Source of the DNA: S010-25 sp964441285
GTDB taxonomy: Bacteria > Pseudomonadota > Gammaproteobacteria > SZUA-229
Reading direction: 5' to 3'
Assembly (NCBI GenBank): GCA_964441285.1
Contig: CAYTUK010000005.1
Coordinates: forward strand, 1-64,000
Length of the DNA: 64,000 nt
Position 1 is the first letter of the stretch. Each line of letters begins with the position of its first letter. The position numbers and the translations under genes were made by a program. The notes under the pieces are model-generated. The model searched no databases. It had not been told where the DNA came from and saw only the letters and a list, made by a program, of their open reading frames with translations. Shown here piece after piece: positions 25,287 to 34,868 of the stretch.

Positions 25287-27356
25287 ATGACAGCAAAACG
25301 CCACATACTCGTTACCAGCGCCCTGCCCTACGCGAATGGCCCAATCCATCTGGGACATCTGGTCGAATATATTCAGACCGATATCTGGACTCGCTTTCAA
25401 CGCCTGCGCGGCAATACCTGTTATTACGTTTGCGCTGATGATGCCCACGGCACACCTATTATGCTGCGTGCCCGTCAAGATGGCATTACACCCGAAGCCC
25501 TCATCGCGACCACGCAAAAAGAGCACGAAGCCGACTTTGCTGATTTTAATATTGGCTTTGATAATTATTACAGCACCCATTCGGACGAAAACCGGGCGTT
25601 TGCCAGGAACATCTACCTTAAATTACGCGATGCTGGCCATATCGCCACACGCACCATCAAACAGGCTTATGACCCGGAAGCCGAAATGTTTCTACCCGAC
25701 CGTTTCATTAAAGGCAACTGTCCAAAATGTGGTGCCGACAATCAATATGGTGATAACTGCGAAGTGTGTGGTGCCACGTATGATTCAACCGAACTGAAAA
25801 ATCCGCTTTCCGCTGTCAGCGGTGCCACCCCGGTTGAAAGAGATTCAGAGCAATATTTCTTTAAGCTCGCTGATTTTACTGATATGTTAAAACAGTGGCT
25901 CAATAATGGTCATGTACAAAGTGAAATTGCTAACAAGCTCAAGGAATGGTTCGAAGAAGGTCTACAGGACTGGGACATTTCCCGAAATGCCCCTTACTGG
26001 GGATTCGAAATTCCTGATGCGCCGGGCAAATACTTTTATGTCTGGATGGATGCGCCGATGGGTTATATGGCGAGTTTCAAAAACCTGTGTGAACGTGAAA
26101 ACATCAACTTTGATGAATACTGGGCAGCGGACAGTAAAAATGAACTCTATCATTTCATTGGCAAAGACATCGCCCGCTTTCACACTTTGTTCTGGCCTGC
26201 TGTACTAGATGGCGCGGGTTATCGTAAACCAACCGCCGTTTTCTGTCATGGCTTTCTCACTGTCAATAGTCAGAAAATGTCAAAGTCACGTGGTACGTTT
26301 ATTAAAGCACGTACCTACCTTGATAATTTAAATCCGGAATATCTGCGTTATTATTATGCCGCCAAACTGTCTGCAGGGGTGGATGATATAGATCTTAACC
26401 TCGAAGACTTTATGCAACGCGTAAACTCTGATTTAGTCGGCAAAGTTGTCAATATTGCCAGCCGCTGCGCCGGTTTCATCAACAAGAAATTTGATCACCA
26501 GTTAGCCAGTGAATTAGCCGATAAAGATTTATACCAGAGCATGGTCAATGCAGGCGAACAAATTGCAGACTATTTTGAAAACCGCGAATACAATAAAGCC
26601 GTGCGTGAAATTATGGCACAGGCAGACAAAGCTAATGTGTATATCGACAATAAAAAGCCCTGGGCATTAATTAAACAGGAAGGTAAAGCCGATGAGGTGC
26701 AGAAAGTCTGTACCCAGGGGATCAACATGTTCCGCCTGCTAATGATTTACCTGCATCCAGTTCTACCTGTTATCGCAGAAAAATCCGCTGCATTTTTAAA
26801 CTGTGAATTAAACTGGACAACCCTTGAGCAACCCCTGCTTGGCCATAAAATAAACAAATTTAAACCTTTAATCACGCGTATCGAAAAAGAGCAGATTCAG
26901 GCCATGACTCACGACTCCATTGAAAACAACGCATCTGAAAACAGGACATCAACAGAAAATTTGCCAACGACTGGCATCACTGAAACCACAAAACCCGCCA
27001 GTGAAGCCTTAACTGAAAATCCAGTCGCGGCGCAAATTAGCTTTGAAGATTTTGCAAAAATTGATTTACGCATCGCGAAAATCATTAAAGCAGAACAGGT
27101 AGAGGGTGCGGATAAATTATTGCAGCTCACTCTGGATATTGGCGGCGAAAGCCGAAATGTTTTCGCGGGCATAAAATCAGCCTATAAACCAGCCGATCTG
27201 GAAGGGAAACTGACCGTTATGGTGGCGAATCTAGCCCCCCGTAAAATGCGTTTTGGTGTATCCGAAGGCATGGTACTAGCGGCTGGACCAGGCGGTAAAG
27301 ATTTGTTCGTGTTACACCCGGATGATGGTGCAATTGCCGGAATGCAGGTTAAATAA
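25287..27356 (+). CDS. metG: Methionyl-tRNA synthetase
   Basis: Charges both tRNA-Met species. 689 aa. Start at 25287 (MTAKRHILVTSALPYANG); the frame runs upstream, but the family begins here. HLGH in PIHLGHLVEY, a zinc knuckle CPKCGADNQYGDNCEVCG, KMSKS in SQKMSKSRGTF, and a C-terminal tRNA-binding (EMAP/Trbp) domain from about 590 (FAKIDLRIAKI) joined by a linker rich in E, N and T. Divergent from mrp with 216 bp between the starts. Confidence 0.97.
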   Translation: MTAKRHILVTSALPYANGPIHLGHLVEYIQTDIWTRFQRLRGNTCYYVCADDAHGTPIMLRARQDGITPEALIATTQKEHEADFADFNIGFDNYYSTHSDENRAFARNIYLKLRDAGHIATRTIKQAYDPEAEMFLPDRFIKGNCPKCGADNQYGDNCEVCGATYDSTELKNPLSAVSGATPVERDSEQYFFKLADFTDMLKQWLNNGHVQSEIANKLKEWFEEGLQDWDISRNAPYWGFEIPDAPGKYFYVWMDAPMGYMASFKNLCERENINFDEYWAADSKNELYHFIGKDIARFHTLFWPAVLDGAGYRKPTAVFCHGFLTVNSQKMSKSRGTFIKARTYLDNLNPEYLRYYYAAKLSAGVDDIDLNLEDFMQRVNSDLVGKVVNIASRCAGFINKKFDHQLASELADKDLYQSMVNAGEQIADYFENREYNKAVREIMAQADKANVYIDNKKPWALIKQEGKADEVQKVCTQGINMFRLLMIYLHPVLPVIAEKSAAFLNCELNWTTLEQPLLGHKINKFKPLITRIEKEQIQAMTHDSIENNASENRTSTENLPTTGITETTKPASEALTENPVAAQISFEDFAKIDLRIAKIIKAEQVEGADKLLQLTLDIGGESRNVFAGIKSAYKPADLEGKLTVMVANLAPRKMRFGVSEGMVLAAGPGGKDLFVLHPDDGAIAGMQVK

Positions 27357-27474
27357 CCCCGCTTAACTGGCAGAGCGTAATACTCCCAGTTATCGCGGTA
27401 TTTCAACATCTTATCAGGCAAACAGGCAAGCTTCTGCAAATAGACCATTATTAGCGCTACACTGATTGAATATA

Positions 27475-28782
27475 ATGAATGTATTAATTCTCGAAAATAG
27501 CCGTTTATTCCAGAAGATCCTGCTTGACCTGCTAACCGAGCTGGACTGCCTTGTCTGCTGCGTACGTACCGGCGAAGAAGGCCTGAATACACTGCAAAGC
27601 AAGGGTGCCAACTATTTTAATTTAATTATCGCTTCACAACATATTTTTGATAGTAGTGGCCGCCAGTTTATCAGCCACTGCCAGAAAAGTGCCGAAAAGA
27701 TTCCCATCATTCTGCTCACATCCGAACCGAATGAAACCCTGATGAAAAATGCACATGCAGCAGGCATTGAGGATATTTTTCCAAAAACCAATCTCGCCTA
27801 CCTGAAATCCAGTATTCGCCACTATATAAGAGGAGGAAGCACCTTTAATTTTCAGGATGGTAAAGTACTTTATGTTGAAGACAGCCCTTCTGTTTTCCAT
27901 ATTGTAATTAATTATCTAAAAAAAATGGGGCTCAGTATTACCCATTTTGAGTCAGCCGAAGAAGCTTTCCATGCTTTCACTCATAACGAATATGATCTGG
28001 TGATTACCGATGTCATGCTACGAGACACGATGGATGGATTATCCCTGGTAAGAATGATTCGTGCTCAAAACACACACATTGCCAATACACCTATCCTTGC
28101 CATGACCGGCAATGACAGCTCACAGTTAAAAATTAATTTACTGCACGCAGGCATCAACGACTATGTATCCAAACCTCCCATAGAAGAAGAACTGGCGGCA
28201 AGAGTCAATAACTTAATCACCAATAAACGCCTGGCCGATAAAGTCCGCAGCCAACAGCATTCGCTCTACCAAATTGCAATGACCGACCAGCTAACAACCT
28301 GCCACAACCGCCATAGCCTGTCAGAATACGCGCCAAAATACATCAAGGATTCAAACCGCTACAAATTTCCACTATGCATTATGATTCTGGATCTCGACCA
28401 TTTTAAGCAGATCAATGATAAATTTGGTCACACTACCGGGGATATTGTGTTGAGCGTGGTCGGTAAGCTACTTATGTCGACCTGCCGCCAGGGGGATATT
28501 GTCGCTCGCATTGGTGGTGAAGAGTTTTTGATTTTACTGCCACACTGCAAATTACAGGATGCGGGCCAGAAGGCTGAGAATATTCGTTCAATGATTGAGT
28601 CATCCAACCCTGAAAGTATTAGCATAACAGCCAGCATCGGCATCGCCCGCCTACATGAAAAACACAACAATGATTTCGACAACCTCTATAAAGCGGCAGA
28701 CAATGCCGTTTATCAGTCAAAAAACAATGGCAGAAATCAAGTGAGCATCGACGCTGAAAGCGCTGCGATTTTAACGACATAA
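27475..28782 (+). CDS. Diguanylate cyclase with two receiver domains
   Basis: A 435-aa c-di-GMP synthase. REC1 (about 1-118) is degenerate: the acidic pair is EN and the phosphoacceptor aspartate is replaced by Ser in LIIASQHIF. REC2 (about 125-245) is intact with Asp179 in VITDVMLRDTMDG. GGDEF domain (about 265-430) has GGEEF at 347-351 and the product-inhibition I-site RQGD at 338-341, so it should be active and feedback-inhibited. ATG at 27475 preferred over TTG at 27466. It stands between metG and rsxA; no kinase partner is adjacent. Confidence 0.93.
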   Translation: MNVLILENSRLFQKILLDLLTELDCLVCCVRTGEEGLNTLQSKGANYFNLIIASQHIFDSSGRQFISHCQKSAEKIPIILLTSEPNETLMKNAHAAGIEDIFPKTNLAYLKSSIRHYIRGGSTFNFQDGKVLYVEDSPSVFHIVINYLKKMGLSITHFESAEEAFHAFTHNEYDLVITDVMLRDTMDGLSLVRMIRAQNTHIANTPILAMTGNDSSQLKINLLHAGINDYVSKPPIEEELAARVNNLITNKRLADKVRSQQHSLYQIAMTDQLTTCHNRHSLSEYAPKYIKDSNRYKFPLCIMILDLDHFKQINDKFGHTTGDIVLSVVGKLLMSTCRQGDIVARIGGEEFLILLPHCKLQDAGQKAENIRSMIESSNPESISITASIGIARLHEKHNNDFDNLYKAADNAVYQSKNNGRNQVSIDAESAAILTT

Positions 28783-28885
28783 AGCACCATCTCAATATTG
28801 CTACTGGCCTGGATACCCCTAAAAATCATCGCGTTCTTGCGAAAAATCAAATCGCTACATAAAGCCAATCTGTTAGAATAGGCGC

Positions 28886-29467
28886 ATGACTGAATATACA
28901 CTGATTTTACTTAGTACCATACTGGTCAATAACTTTGTACTGGTAAAGTTTCTGGGGCTATGCCCCTTTATGGGCGTATCGCGTAAACTCGAAACCGCAA
29001 TGGGTATGGCGCTGGCAACCACGTTTGTACTCACACTTTCATCGGTGAGCAGTTATCTGGTCAACGAATACATCCTGATACCGCTTGGGCTGGAATACAT
29101 GAGCACTATTATGTTTATTCTCGTTATTGCTGCGGTGGTACAATTTACCGAGATGGTCGTGCATAAAACCAGTCCGTTACTGTACAATGTACTGGGTATT
29201 TTCCTCCCTTTGATCACCACCAATTGTATCGTTCTGGGTGTTGCTCTGCTAAATGTAAAGGAACAACATGGCTTTATGCAATCCCTGTTTTATGGGTTTG
29301 GTGCCGCAGTGGGGTTTTCCCTGGTACTCATTCTATTCTCTGCTATTCGTGAACGCATCCTGGTGGCAGATGTACCAGAACCGTTTAAGGGCACATCCGT
29401 CGCACTAATTACCGCTGGAATTATGTCACTGGCTTTTATGGGTTTTACCGGTCTAATCAAAGTATAG
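28886..29467 (+). CDS. rsxA: Rsx/Rnf electron transport complex subunit A
   Basis: Inner-membrane subunit, 193 aa and six hydrophobic helices, with the FLGLCPFMGVSRK start and LPLITTNCIVLGVALL typical of RnfA/NqrE. Together with RsxE it holds a [2Fe-2S] cluster in the membrane centre. First gene of a complete rsxABCDGE operon; rsxB follows after four bases. In E. coli Rsx keeps SoxR reduced; in many aquatic bacteria Rnf couples ferredoxin and NAD to ion pumping. Which applies here cannot be told. Confidence 0.96.
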   Translation: MTEYTLILLSTILVNNFVLVKFLGLCPFMGVSRKLETAMGMALATTFVLTLSSVSSYLVNEYILIPLGLEYMSTIMFILVIAAVVQFTEMVVHKTSPLLYNVLGIFLPLITTNCIVLGVALLNVKEQHGFMQSLFYGFGAAVGFSLVLILFSAIRERILVADVPEPFKGTSVALITAGIMSLAFMGFTGLIKV

Positions 29468-29471
29468 CCCC

Positions 29472-30056
29472 ATGCTAACGGTTATTATTGCGCTGGCTCT
29501 CCTTGCTGTCATCCTTGGTTTAATTTTAGGTTATGCTGCGATTCGCTTTAAGGTTGAAGGCGATCCAGTCGTTGACCAGATTGATGCCGTATTACCACAG
29601 ACACAATGTGGGCAGTGTACTTTTACCGGCTGTCGTTCCTATGCCGAAGCGATTGCCAACGGCGAAGCCGATATCAACCAGTGCCCACCCGGCGGCGAAG
29701 CGACCATTATGACACTGGCTGACTTACTCGGTGTCGATGCCAAACCGCTCAATGCGGAACATGGTGAAGAAAAACAGCTGCCGACCATTGTCAGGATTGA
29801 TGAACAAAGCTGTATTGGCTGTACGCTCTGCATTCAAGCCTGTCCGGTAGATGCAATTTTAGGCGCGGCAAAACAAATGCATACTGTTATTGAAACGGAA
29901 TGCACCGGCTGTAACTTATGCATCCCACCCTGTCCCGTTGACTGTATCCATATCATTGAAATAAAACCCACCATAGGCCACTGGATTGCAGAGTTACCCG
30001 CAGCGGACTATATAACACCACACACAACAACTCACGCAAAAACCAGCAATATCTGA
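29472..30056 (+). CDS. rsxB: Rsx/Rnf electron transport complex subunit B
   Basis: Ferredoxin-like subunit, 194 aa. One N-terminal membrane helix (2-24), a [4Fe-4S] site beginning CGQCTFTGC (from residue 46) ending CPPGG, and two 4Fe-4S ferredoxin motifs, CIGCTLCIQACPVD and CTGCNLCIPPCPVD. It passes electrons to RsxC/RsxD. Lies four bases after rsxA. Confidence 0.96.
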   Translation: MLTVIIALALLAVILGLILGYAAIRFKVEGDPVVDQIDAVLPQTQCGQCTFTGCRSYAEAIANGEADINQCPPGGEATIMTLADLLGVDAKPLNAEHGEEKQLPTIVRIDEQSCIGCTLCIQACPVDAILGAAKQMHTVIETECTGCNLCIPPCPVDCIHIIEIKPTIGHWIAELPAADYITPHTTTHAKTSNI

Positions 30057-30093
30057 CAAGCAAAAGCGGATAACCAATACAAAACTTACCCAT

Positions 30094-31662
30094 ATGACAG
30101 TCGCAGAGAAAATTTCAAAATTTGGTGGTGGTCTTGTCCTAGAGGCACACAAACACCTGTCAAACACTGGAACCATCACGGCTGTCCCAGCCAGCAGCCA
30201 GTATCTGGTTCCACTGCAACAACACATTGGTGGCATCAGTAAAAGTCTGGTCAAAGTTGGTGACCATGTATTAAAAGGGCAGCAGCTCGCCCAGCCAACA
30301 GGGGTTGTTAGCGCCGCAATTCACGCACCTGTTTCCGGCACTGTTACGGCCATCGACAATCAGGCAATGCCACATATCTCTGGTCTTACTGACCTGTGCA
30401 TTACCATTGAAAATGATTTTCAAGACAAATGGGTGGAGCGACAACCGTTAGCTGAAAACTACAACCATACTTCCTCTCGTGATTTACGACAATTACTCCG
30501 CGACGCGGGGATTGTCGGGCTAGGTGGCGCAGTTTTCCCCGCTGCTGTCAAAGAAACTGAGATGTACGTTCGCACTTTAATTCTTAACGGCGTGGAATGT
30601 GAGCCTTATATTACCTGCGACGATATGCTTATGCGCGAACGTGCCGCACAGATTTTATCTGGCGCAGATATCATTGGACACATTATCAAAGCAAGAGAAT
30701 GCGTTGTTGCCATTGAAGACAATAAACCCGAAGCGATTGCCGCGATACAAAAAGCAATCGACGCAGACGGCACTGGGTTTTTTCGCCTGCAAACCATCCC
30801 GACTGTTTACCCTAGTGGCGGCGAAAAACAGCTAATTAAGCTTATTACTGGCAAGGAAGTTCCTCTCGGCCATCGCCCACCCGAAGTCGATGTGTTATGC
30901 CACAATGTAGCAACCGCCTATGCCATCCAGCAGGCAGTGTTTGAAGCCATACCGCTAATTTCACGCATTATGACCATTACCGGATACGGCGTTAAACAGC
31001 CCCAAAATCTCGAAGTATTAATCGGCACCCCTATGATAGACTGCATTACGCAATGTGGTGGTTATGTTGAGGCGAGCTGCGAACTGATTATGGGTGGCCC
31101 GATGATGGGGTTCACCCTTGAATCAGACCGTCTGCCGGTAACCAAGGCAAGCAACTGTCTACTGCTAATGCGTAACAAGGAAACATCTGCAGTAACAAAA
31201 CCACATTTACCCTGTATCCGCTGTGGAAAATGTGTCGCAGCCTGTCCAGTGCGCCTGTTACCGCAGCAACTTTACTGGTATACCAGCAGTAAGAATATGG
31301 AACGGGCGCAGGATCATCATCTATTTGACTGTATCGAATGTGGCTGCTGTGCCTATGTCTGCCCAAGTGATATTCCACTGGTACAATACTACCGCTTTGC
31401 TAAAACAGAAATTCGTGCAAAAGAACGTGAACGCATTGCCGCCGATATGGCGAGGCAGCGGCACGAAGCGCATCAACAAAGACTGGATAAACAGAAGCGT
31501 GAGCGTGAAGAACGCCTGCGTAAAAAACGCGAAATGTTAAAAGATAAAAGCAGGACAAATGCCGGTGACAATAATAAACAGGCGGCCATCACTGCTGCAA
31601 TTGCCCGGGCAAACGCAAAAAAGAAGGCGCGTGCGCAAGCCGATAAGCCAGCCAAAGAATAA
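30094..31662 (+). CDS. rsxC: Rsx/Rnf electron transport complex subunit C (compact form)
   Basis: NADH/flavin-binding peripheral subunit, 522 aa. N-terminal SLBB-like part (about 10-110), the NQO1-like nucleotide domain (about 125-330) with GLGGAVFPAAVK and GVECEPYITCDD, and two 4Fe-4S motifs, CIRCGKCVAACPVRL at 374 and CIECGCCAYVCPSD at 413. A charged, K/R/E-rich tail of about 90 residues follows. It is shorter than E. coli RsxC (about 740), which has a long repetitive tail; this length is normal for many other gammaproteobacteria. Confidence 0.95.
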   Translation: MTVAEKISKFGGGLVLEAHKHLSNTGTITAVPASSQYLVPLQQHIGGISKSLVKVGDHVLKGQQLAQPTGVVSAAIHAPVSGTVTAIDNQAMPHISGLTDLCITIENDFQDKWVERQPLAENYNHTSSRDLRQLLRDAGIVGLGGAVFPAAVKETEMYVRTLILNGVECEPYITCDDMLMRERAAQILSGADIIGHIIKARECVVAIEDNKPEAIAAIQKAIDADGTGFFRLQTIPTVYPSGGEKQLIKLITGKEVPLGHRPPEVDVLCHNVATAYAIQQAVFEAIPLISRIMTITGYGVKQPQNLEVLIGTPMIDCITQCGGYVEASCELIMGGPMMGFTLESDRLPVTKASNCLLLMRNKETSAVTKPHLPCIRCGKCVAACPVRLLPQQLYWYTSSKNMERAQDHHLFDCIECGCCAYVCPSDIPLVQYYRFAKTEIRAKERERIAADMARQRHEAHQQRLDKQKREREERLRKKREMLKDKSRTNAGDNNKQAAITAAIARANAKKKARAQADKPAKE

Positions 31663-31725
31663 ACCTGCGGCTCTTTTTCCATCTTGTTGCGCTGCATCAC
31701 ACATTAACGAAAAAATATTTGAATA

Positions 31726-32772
31726 ATGCTATTTAATCGATCACCAGCCCCCCATATAAAAACGAATATCGGCGTACAAACAATGATGTTTCAGGTTGTT
31801 TATGCGCTCATTCCCGGTGCGCTGGCAGCCATGTATTTTTTTGGCTGGGGAGTGTTGTTTAATTTAACCATCGCCATCAGCGTTTGCCTGCTAAGTGAAG
31901 CGCTGATATTAAAAATGCGCCGGCGTGATGTTGTTGAACGACTCGCCGATGGTAGCGCACTGGTAACTGCCTGCCTGCTGGCATTGGCGCTACCACCACT
32001 AGCCCCCTGGTGGTTAACCACCATTGCGTGCTTATTTGCTATCGTTGTAGCCAAACATTTATACGGCGGACTCGGCTATAACCCCTTTAATCCAGCGATG
32101 GTTGGCTATATTGTTGTCATGATTTCATTCCCATTACAAATGACTTTATGGACCACACCCGTCAGTATTGGCAGTGGCTGGCCCGATTTTATTACCACCT
32201 TTAACTGGGTATTTAACGGGGTTTTACCTGCACACCACACCCTGGATTCTATTTCAATGGCGACCCCTATTGACGTTATTAAAACCCAGCTAACTCAATT
32301 GCACGGTATTACCGAGACGCGTAGCAGCAGCCAGTATAAATTATTATTTGGCGCGTTCAGTGGTATTGGCTGGGAATGGATAAATGGACTTTACCTGGCA
32401 GGCGGCATCTGGTTAATCCGGAAAGAGGTTATAGACTGGCGTATTCCTGCCGCGTTATTAATCAGCCTGGCCTTTTTTGCTAATATCTTTTCGGTTATCG
32501 ACTTTCAGACCTACAATTCTGCTTTATTCCAACTCTTTAGCGGTGGTACCATGTTGTGTGCCTTTTTTATCGCCACCGATCCCGTTACGGCAAGTACAAC
32601 ACCCAAAGGTCGCTGGATTTACGGCATTGGTATTGGCTTATTAATTTTTATTATCCGTACCTGGGGCGGTTACCCCGATGGCATTGCTTTCGCTATCGTC
32701 CTGATGAATATCACTGTCCCCATTATTGATTATTACACATTACCGAAAGTTTACGGTGATCCAGGTCACTAA
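31726..32772 (+). CDS. rsxD: Rsx/Rnf electron transport complex subunit D
   Basis: Membrane subunit, 348 aa, about nine to ten helices, homologous to NqrB and carrying covalent FMN in the family. Recognisable stretches: SPAPHIKTNIGVQTMM, LADGSALVTACLLALALPP, LGYNPFNPAMVGYI, SGGTMLCAFFIATDPVTAST, WGGYPDGIAFAIVLMN. Starts 63 bases after rsxC. Confidence 0.95.
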   Translation: MLFNRSPAPHIKTNIGVQTMMFQVVYALIPGALAAMYFFGWGVLFNLTIAISVCLLSEALILKMRRRDVVERLADGSALVTACLLALALPPLAPWWLTTIACLFAIVVAKHLYGGLGYNPFNPAMVGYIVVMISFPLQMTLWTTPVSIGSGWPDFITTFNWVFNGVLPAHHTLDSISMATPIDVIKTQLTQLHGITETRSSSQYKLLFGAFSGIGWEWINGLYLAGGIWLIRKEVIDWRIPAALLISLAFFANIFSVIDFQTYNSALFQLFSGGTMLCAFFIATDPVTASTTPKGRWIYGIGIGLLIFIIRTWGGYPDGIAFAIVLMNITVPIIDYYTLPKVYGDPGH

Positions 32773-32787
32773 CCGATCAGCGCGCAG

Positions 32788-33432
32788 ATGAAACTGTTAC
32801 TCGACAAACCTAAAAAAGTGCTTATTACCGCATTCCTCCTGACAATATTTGCAATTGCCGGTGCCGCACTGGTTGGTCTCACCTATTCCTCGACCAAGGA
32901 GGATATCCGTCATAATGAACAGCTAACTCTGCTACGAAAACTCAACACCATTATTCCGGCAAAAAAATATGATAATAATTTACTTGAAGACACTATTACC
33001 GTTCCTGCTGACACCCTGCTAGGAACCACGGAGGCAGTCAAAGTCTATCGCGCAAGAAAACAGCACAAGGACGTTGCTGTCGTTTTACCTGTCACTGCGC
33101 CCAATGGTTATAACGGTCCGATAGACATGCTTGTTGGCATCTATAATGATGGAAAAATTGCAGGGGTACGGGTTGTCGAACAACGAGAAACACCCGGCCT
33201 CGGTGATGCAGTTGATCGCAGGCATTCTAGCTGGGTCGAAGGTTTTAACGGGAAAAGCCTGCAGCAGCCGGACGCAAAGCACTGGAAGGTCAAACGTGAT
33301 GGCGGTGTATTTGACCAGTTTACCGGCGCAACAATCTCCCCACGGGCAGTAGTAAAAGCGGTTCACTTTGCTCTGTTATACTTTAGAAAACACCATGATG
33401 AATTATTTACTCAGCAGAAAACCAGCGAATAA
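32788..33432 (+). CDS. rsxG: Rsx/Rnf electron transport complex subunit G
   Basis: Periplasm-facing flavoprotein, 214 aa, anchored by an N-terminal helix (about 10-32). Its FMN_bind domain includes the covalent FMN site TGAT (in DQFTGATISPRAVV) and RVVEQRETPGLGD. It starts 15 bases after rsxD ends and is followed after 12 bases by rsxE. Confidence 0.95.
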   Translation: MKLLLDKPKKVLITAFLLTIFAIAGAALVGLTYSSTKEDIRHNEQLTLLRKLNTIIPAKKYDNNLLEDTITVPADTLLGTTEAVKVYRARKQHKDVAVVLPVTAPNGYNGPIDMLVGIYNDGKIAGVRVVEQRETPGLGDAVDRRHSSWVEGFNGKSLQQPDAKHWKVKRDGGVFDQFTGATISPRAVVKAVHFALLYFRKHHDELFTQQKTSE

Positions 33433-33444
33433 AAGGTAACCGTA

Positions 33445-34161
33445 ATGCATAATAAATCATTAAATTTCCAGGTAGAAATTATTCGCAATGGCCTGTGGAA
33501 CAATAATATGTCGCTGGTACAGCTACTTGGCCTGTGTCCACTACTCGCAGTTTCCAATACCGTCGTCAATGGGCTGGGACTGGGTATTGCAACACTGCTT
33601 ACACTGGTATTATCCAATAGCAGCATATCCTTAATTCGGCACTGGTTAAAACCAGAAATTCGGATTCCGGTGTTCGTGCTGATTATTGCGTCTATTGTTA
33701 CCGCTATTCAGCTAGTGATGAATGCATGGTGGCATGAACTGTATCTGGTACTCGGTATTTTTATTCCACTCATCGTTACCAACTGCGCCATTATCGGTCG
33801 GGCCGAAGCCTTTGCTTCCAAAAACAATGTGCTGAACTCTGCGCTGGATGGTTTTATGACCGGGCTTGGTTTCACGCTGGTGCTGCTGGTGCTGGGTGCA
33901 ATGCGAGAACTGATTGGCGCGGGCACCTTACTTGCCAATGCCCAGTTAATGTTTGGCAGTGTTGGAAAATCGCTCACTATTACTGTTATTCCACACTACG
34001 GTGGTTTTTTACTTGCGGTTTTACCACCCGGTGCATTTATTGGACTGGGTTTACTCATTGCACTAAAAAATATTATCGACAAACGTCAACAGCAGCGTCA
34101 GGCCGCTACGGTAAAACTCATGCCCTCAGGTGGTGACGAAGTAATAGCCCAGATAAGTTAA
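33445..34161 (+). CDS. rsxE: Rsx/Rnf electron transport complex subunit E
   Basis: Membrane subunit, 238 aa, six helices, paralogue of RsxA: NNMSLVQLLGLCPLLAVSN, FIPLIVTNCAIIGRAEAFAS, and a C-terminal charged tail. Completes the complex. nth follows after 13 bases, the classical rsx-nth arrangement. Confidence 0.95.
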   Translation: MHNKSLNFQVEIIRNGLWNNNMSLVQLLGLCPLLAVSNTVVNGLGLGIATLLTLVLSNSSISLIRHWLKPEIRIPVFVLIIASIVTAIQLVMNAWWHELYLVLGIFIPLIVTNCAIIGRAEAFASKNNVLNSALDGFMTGLGFTLVLLVLGAMRELIGAGTLLANAQLMFGSVGKSLTITVIPHYGGFLLAVLPPGAFIGLGLLIALKNIIDKRQQQRQAATVKLMPSGGDEVIAQIS

Positions 34162-34174
34162 TAAATGCAATAGA

Positions 34175-34810
34175 ATGAACAAACACAAGCGTTATGAAAT
34201 TTTCTCGCGCCTGCAACAGGCAAACCCACAGCCGACAACTGAACTAAACTATAACTCAACTTTTGAATTATTAATTGCGGTAATTCTCTCGGCCCAGGCA
34301 ACCGATAAAAGTGTCAATAAAGCCACGGCAAAACTTTTCCCCACAGCCAGCACTCCCGCCGCCATTTTTGCACTCGGCGAAGACGGCCTGAAGCCATTTA
34401 TCAAAACTATCGGTCTCTATAACAACAAAACCAAAAATATTATCAAAACCTGTCATAAGCTTATTGAGCAACACAATGGCAGCGTGCCCAGTACACAAAA
34501 AGCACTTGAAGCGTTACCCGGTGTCGGTCGCAAAACCGCCAATGTGGTCAGAAATACGGCTTTTGGCCATGCTACTATCGCTGTGGATACACACATATTC
34601 CGTGTCGCCAATCGGACAAAAATCGCCCTCGGTAAAAATGTGCTGGAAGTGGAAAAGAAACTGCTAAAATTTATTCCTGAAGAATTCCAGCTTAACGCCC
34701 ACCACTGGCTTATTCTGCACGGGCGTTACACCTGTATTGCCCGCAAGCCACGTTGTGGTGCCTGTATTATTGAAGATTTGTGTGAGTACCGACAGAAGAC
34801 CGAAACATAA
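34175..34810 (+). CDS. nth: Endonuclease III
   Basis: DNA glycosylase/AP lyase removing oxidised pyrimidines. 211 aa, the same length as the E. coli enzyme. Helix-hairpin-helix LPGVGRKTANVV with the catalytic Lys, catalytic Asp in VDTHIFRVANR, and the C-terminal [4Fe-4S] loop CIARKPRCGACIIEDLC. Last gene of the rsx-nth operon; converges on parC. Confidence 0.97.
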   Translation: MNKHKRYEIFSRLQQANPQPTTELNYNSTFELLIAVILSAQATDKSVNKATAKLFPTASTPAAIFALGEDGLKPFIKTIGLYNNKTKNIIKTCHKLIEQHNGSVPSTQKALEALPGVGRKTANVVRNTAFGHATIAVDTHIFRVANRTKIALGKNVLEVEKKLLKFIPEEFQLNAHHWLILHGRYTCIARKPRCGACIIEDLCEYRQKTET

Positions 34811-34811
34811 A

Positions 34812-34863
34812 CGCCCCAGAATAAACTGGCAGCGTCATTTATCAGTGGCTCGGTTCAGGGGCG
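34812..34863. terminator. Possible hairpin between nth and parC
   Basis: CGCCCCAGAA and TTCAGGGGCG form a 10-bp stem with one mismatch and a 32-base loop between the two convergent stop codons. T tracts are poor, so function as a terminator is uncertain. Confidence 0.35.
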
Positions 34864-34868
34864 GTCAT

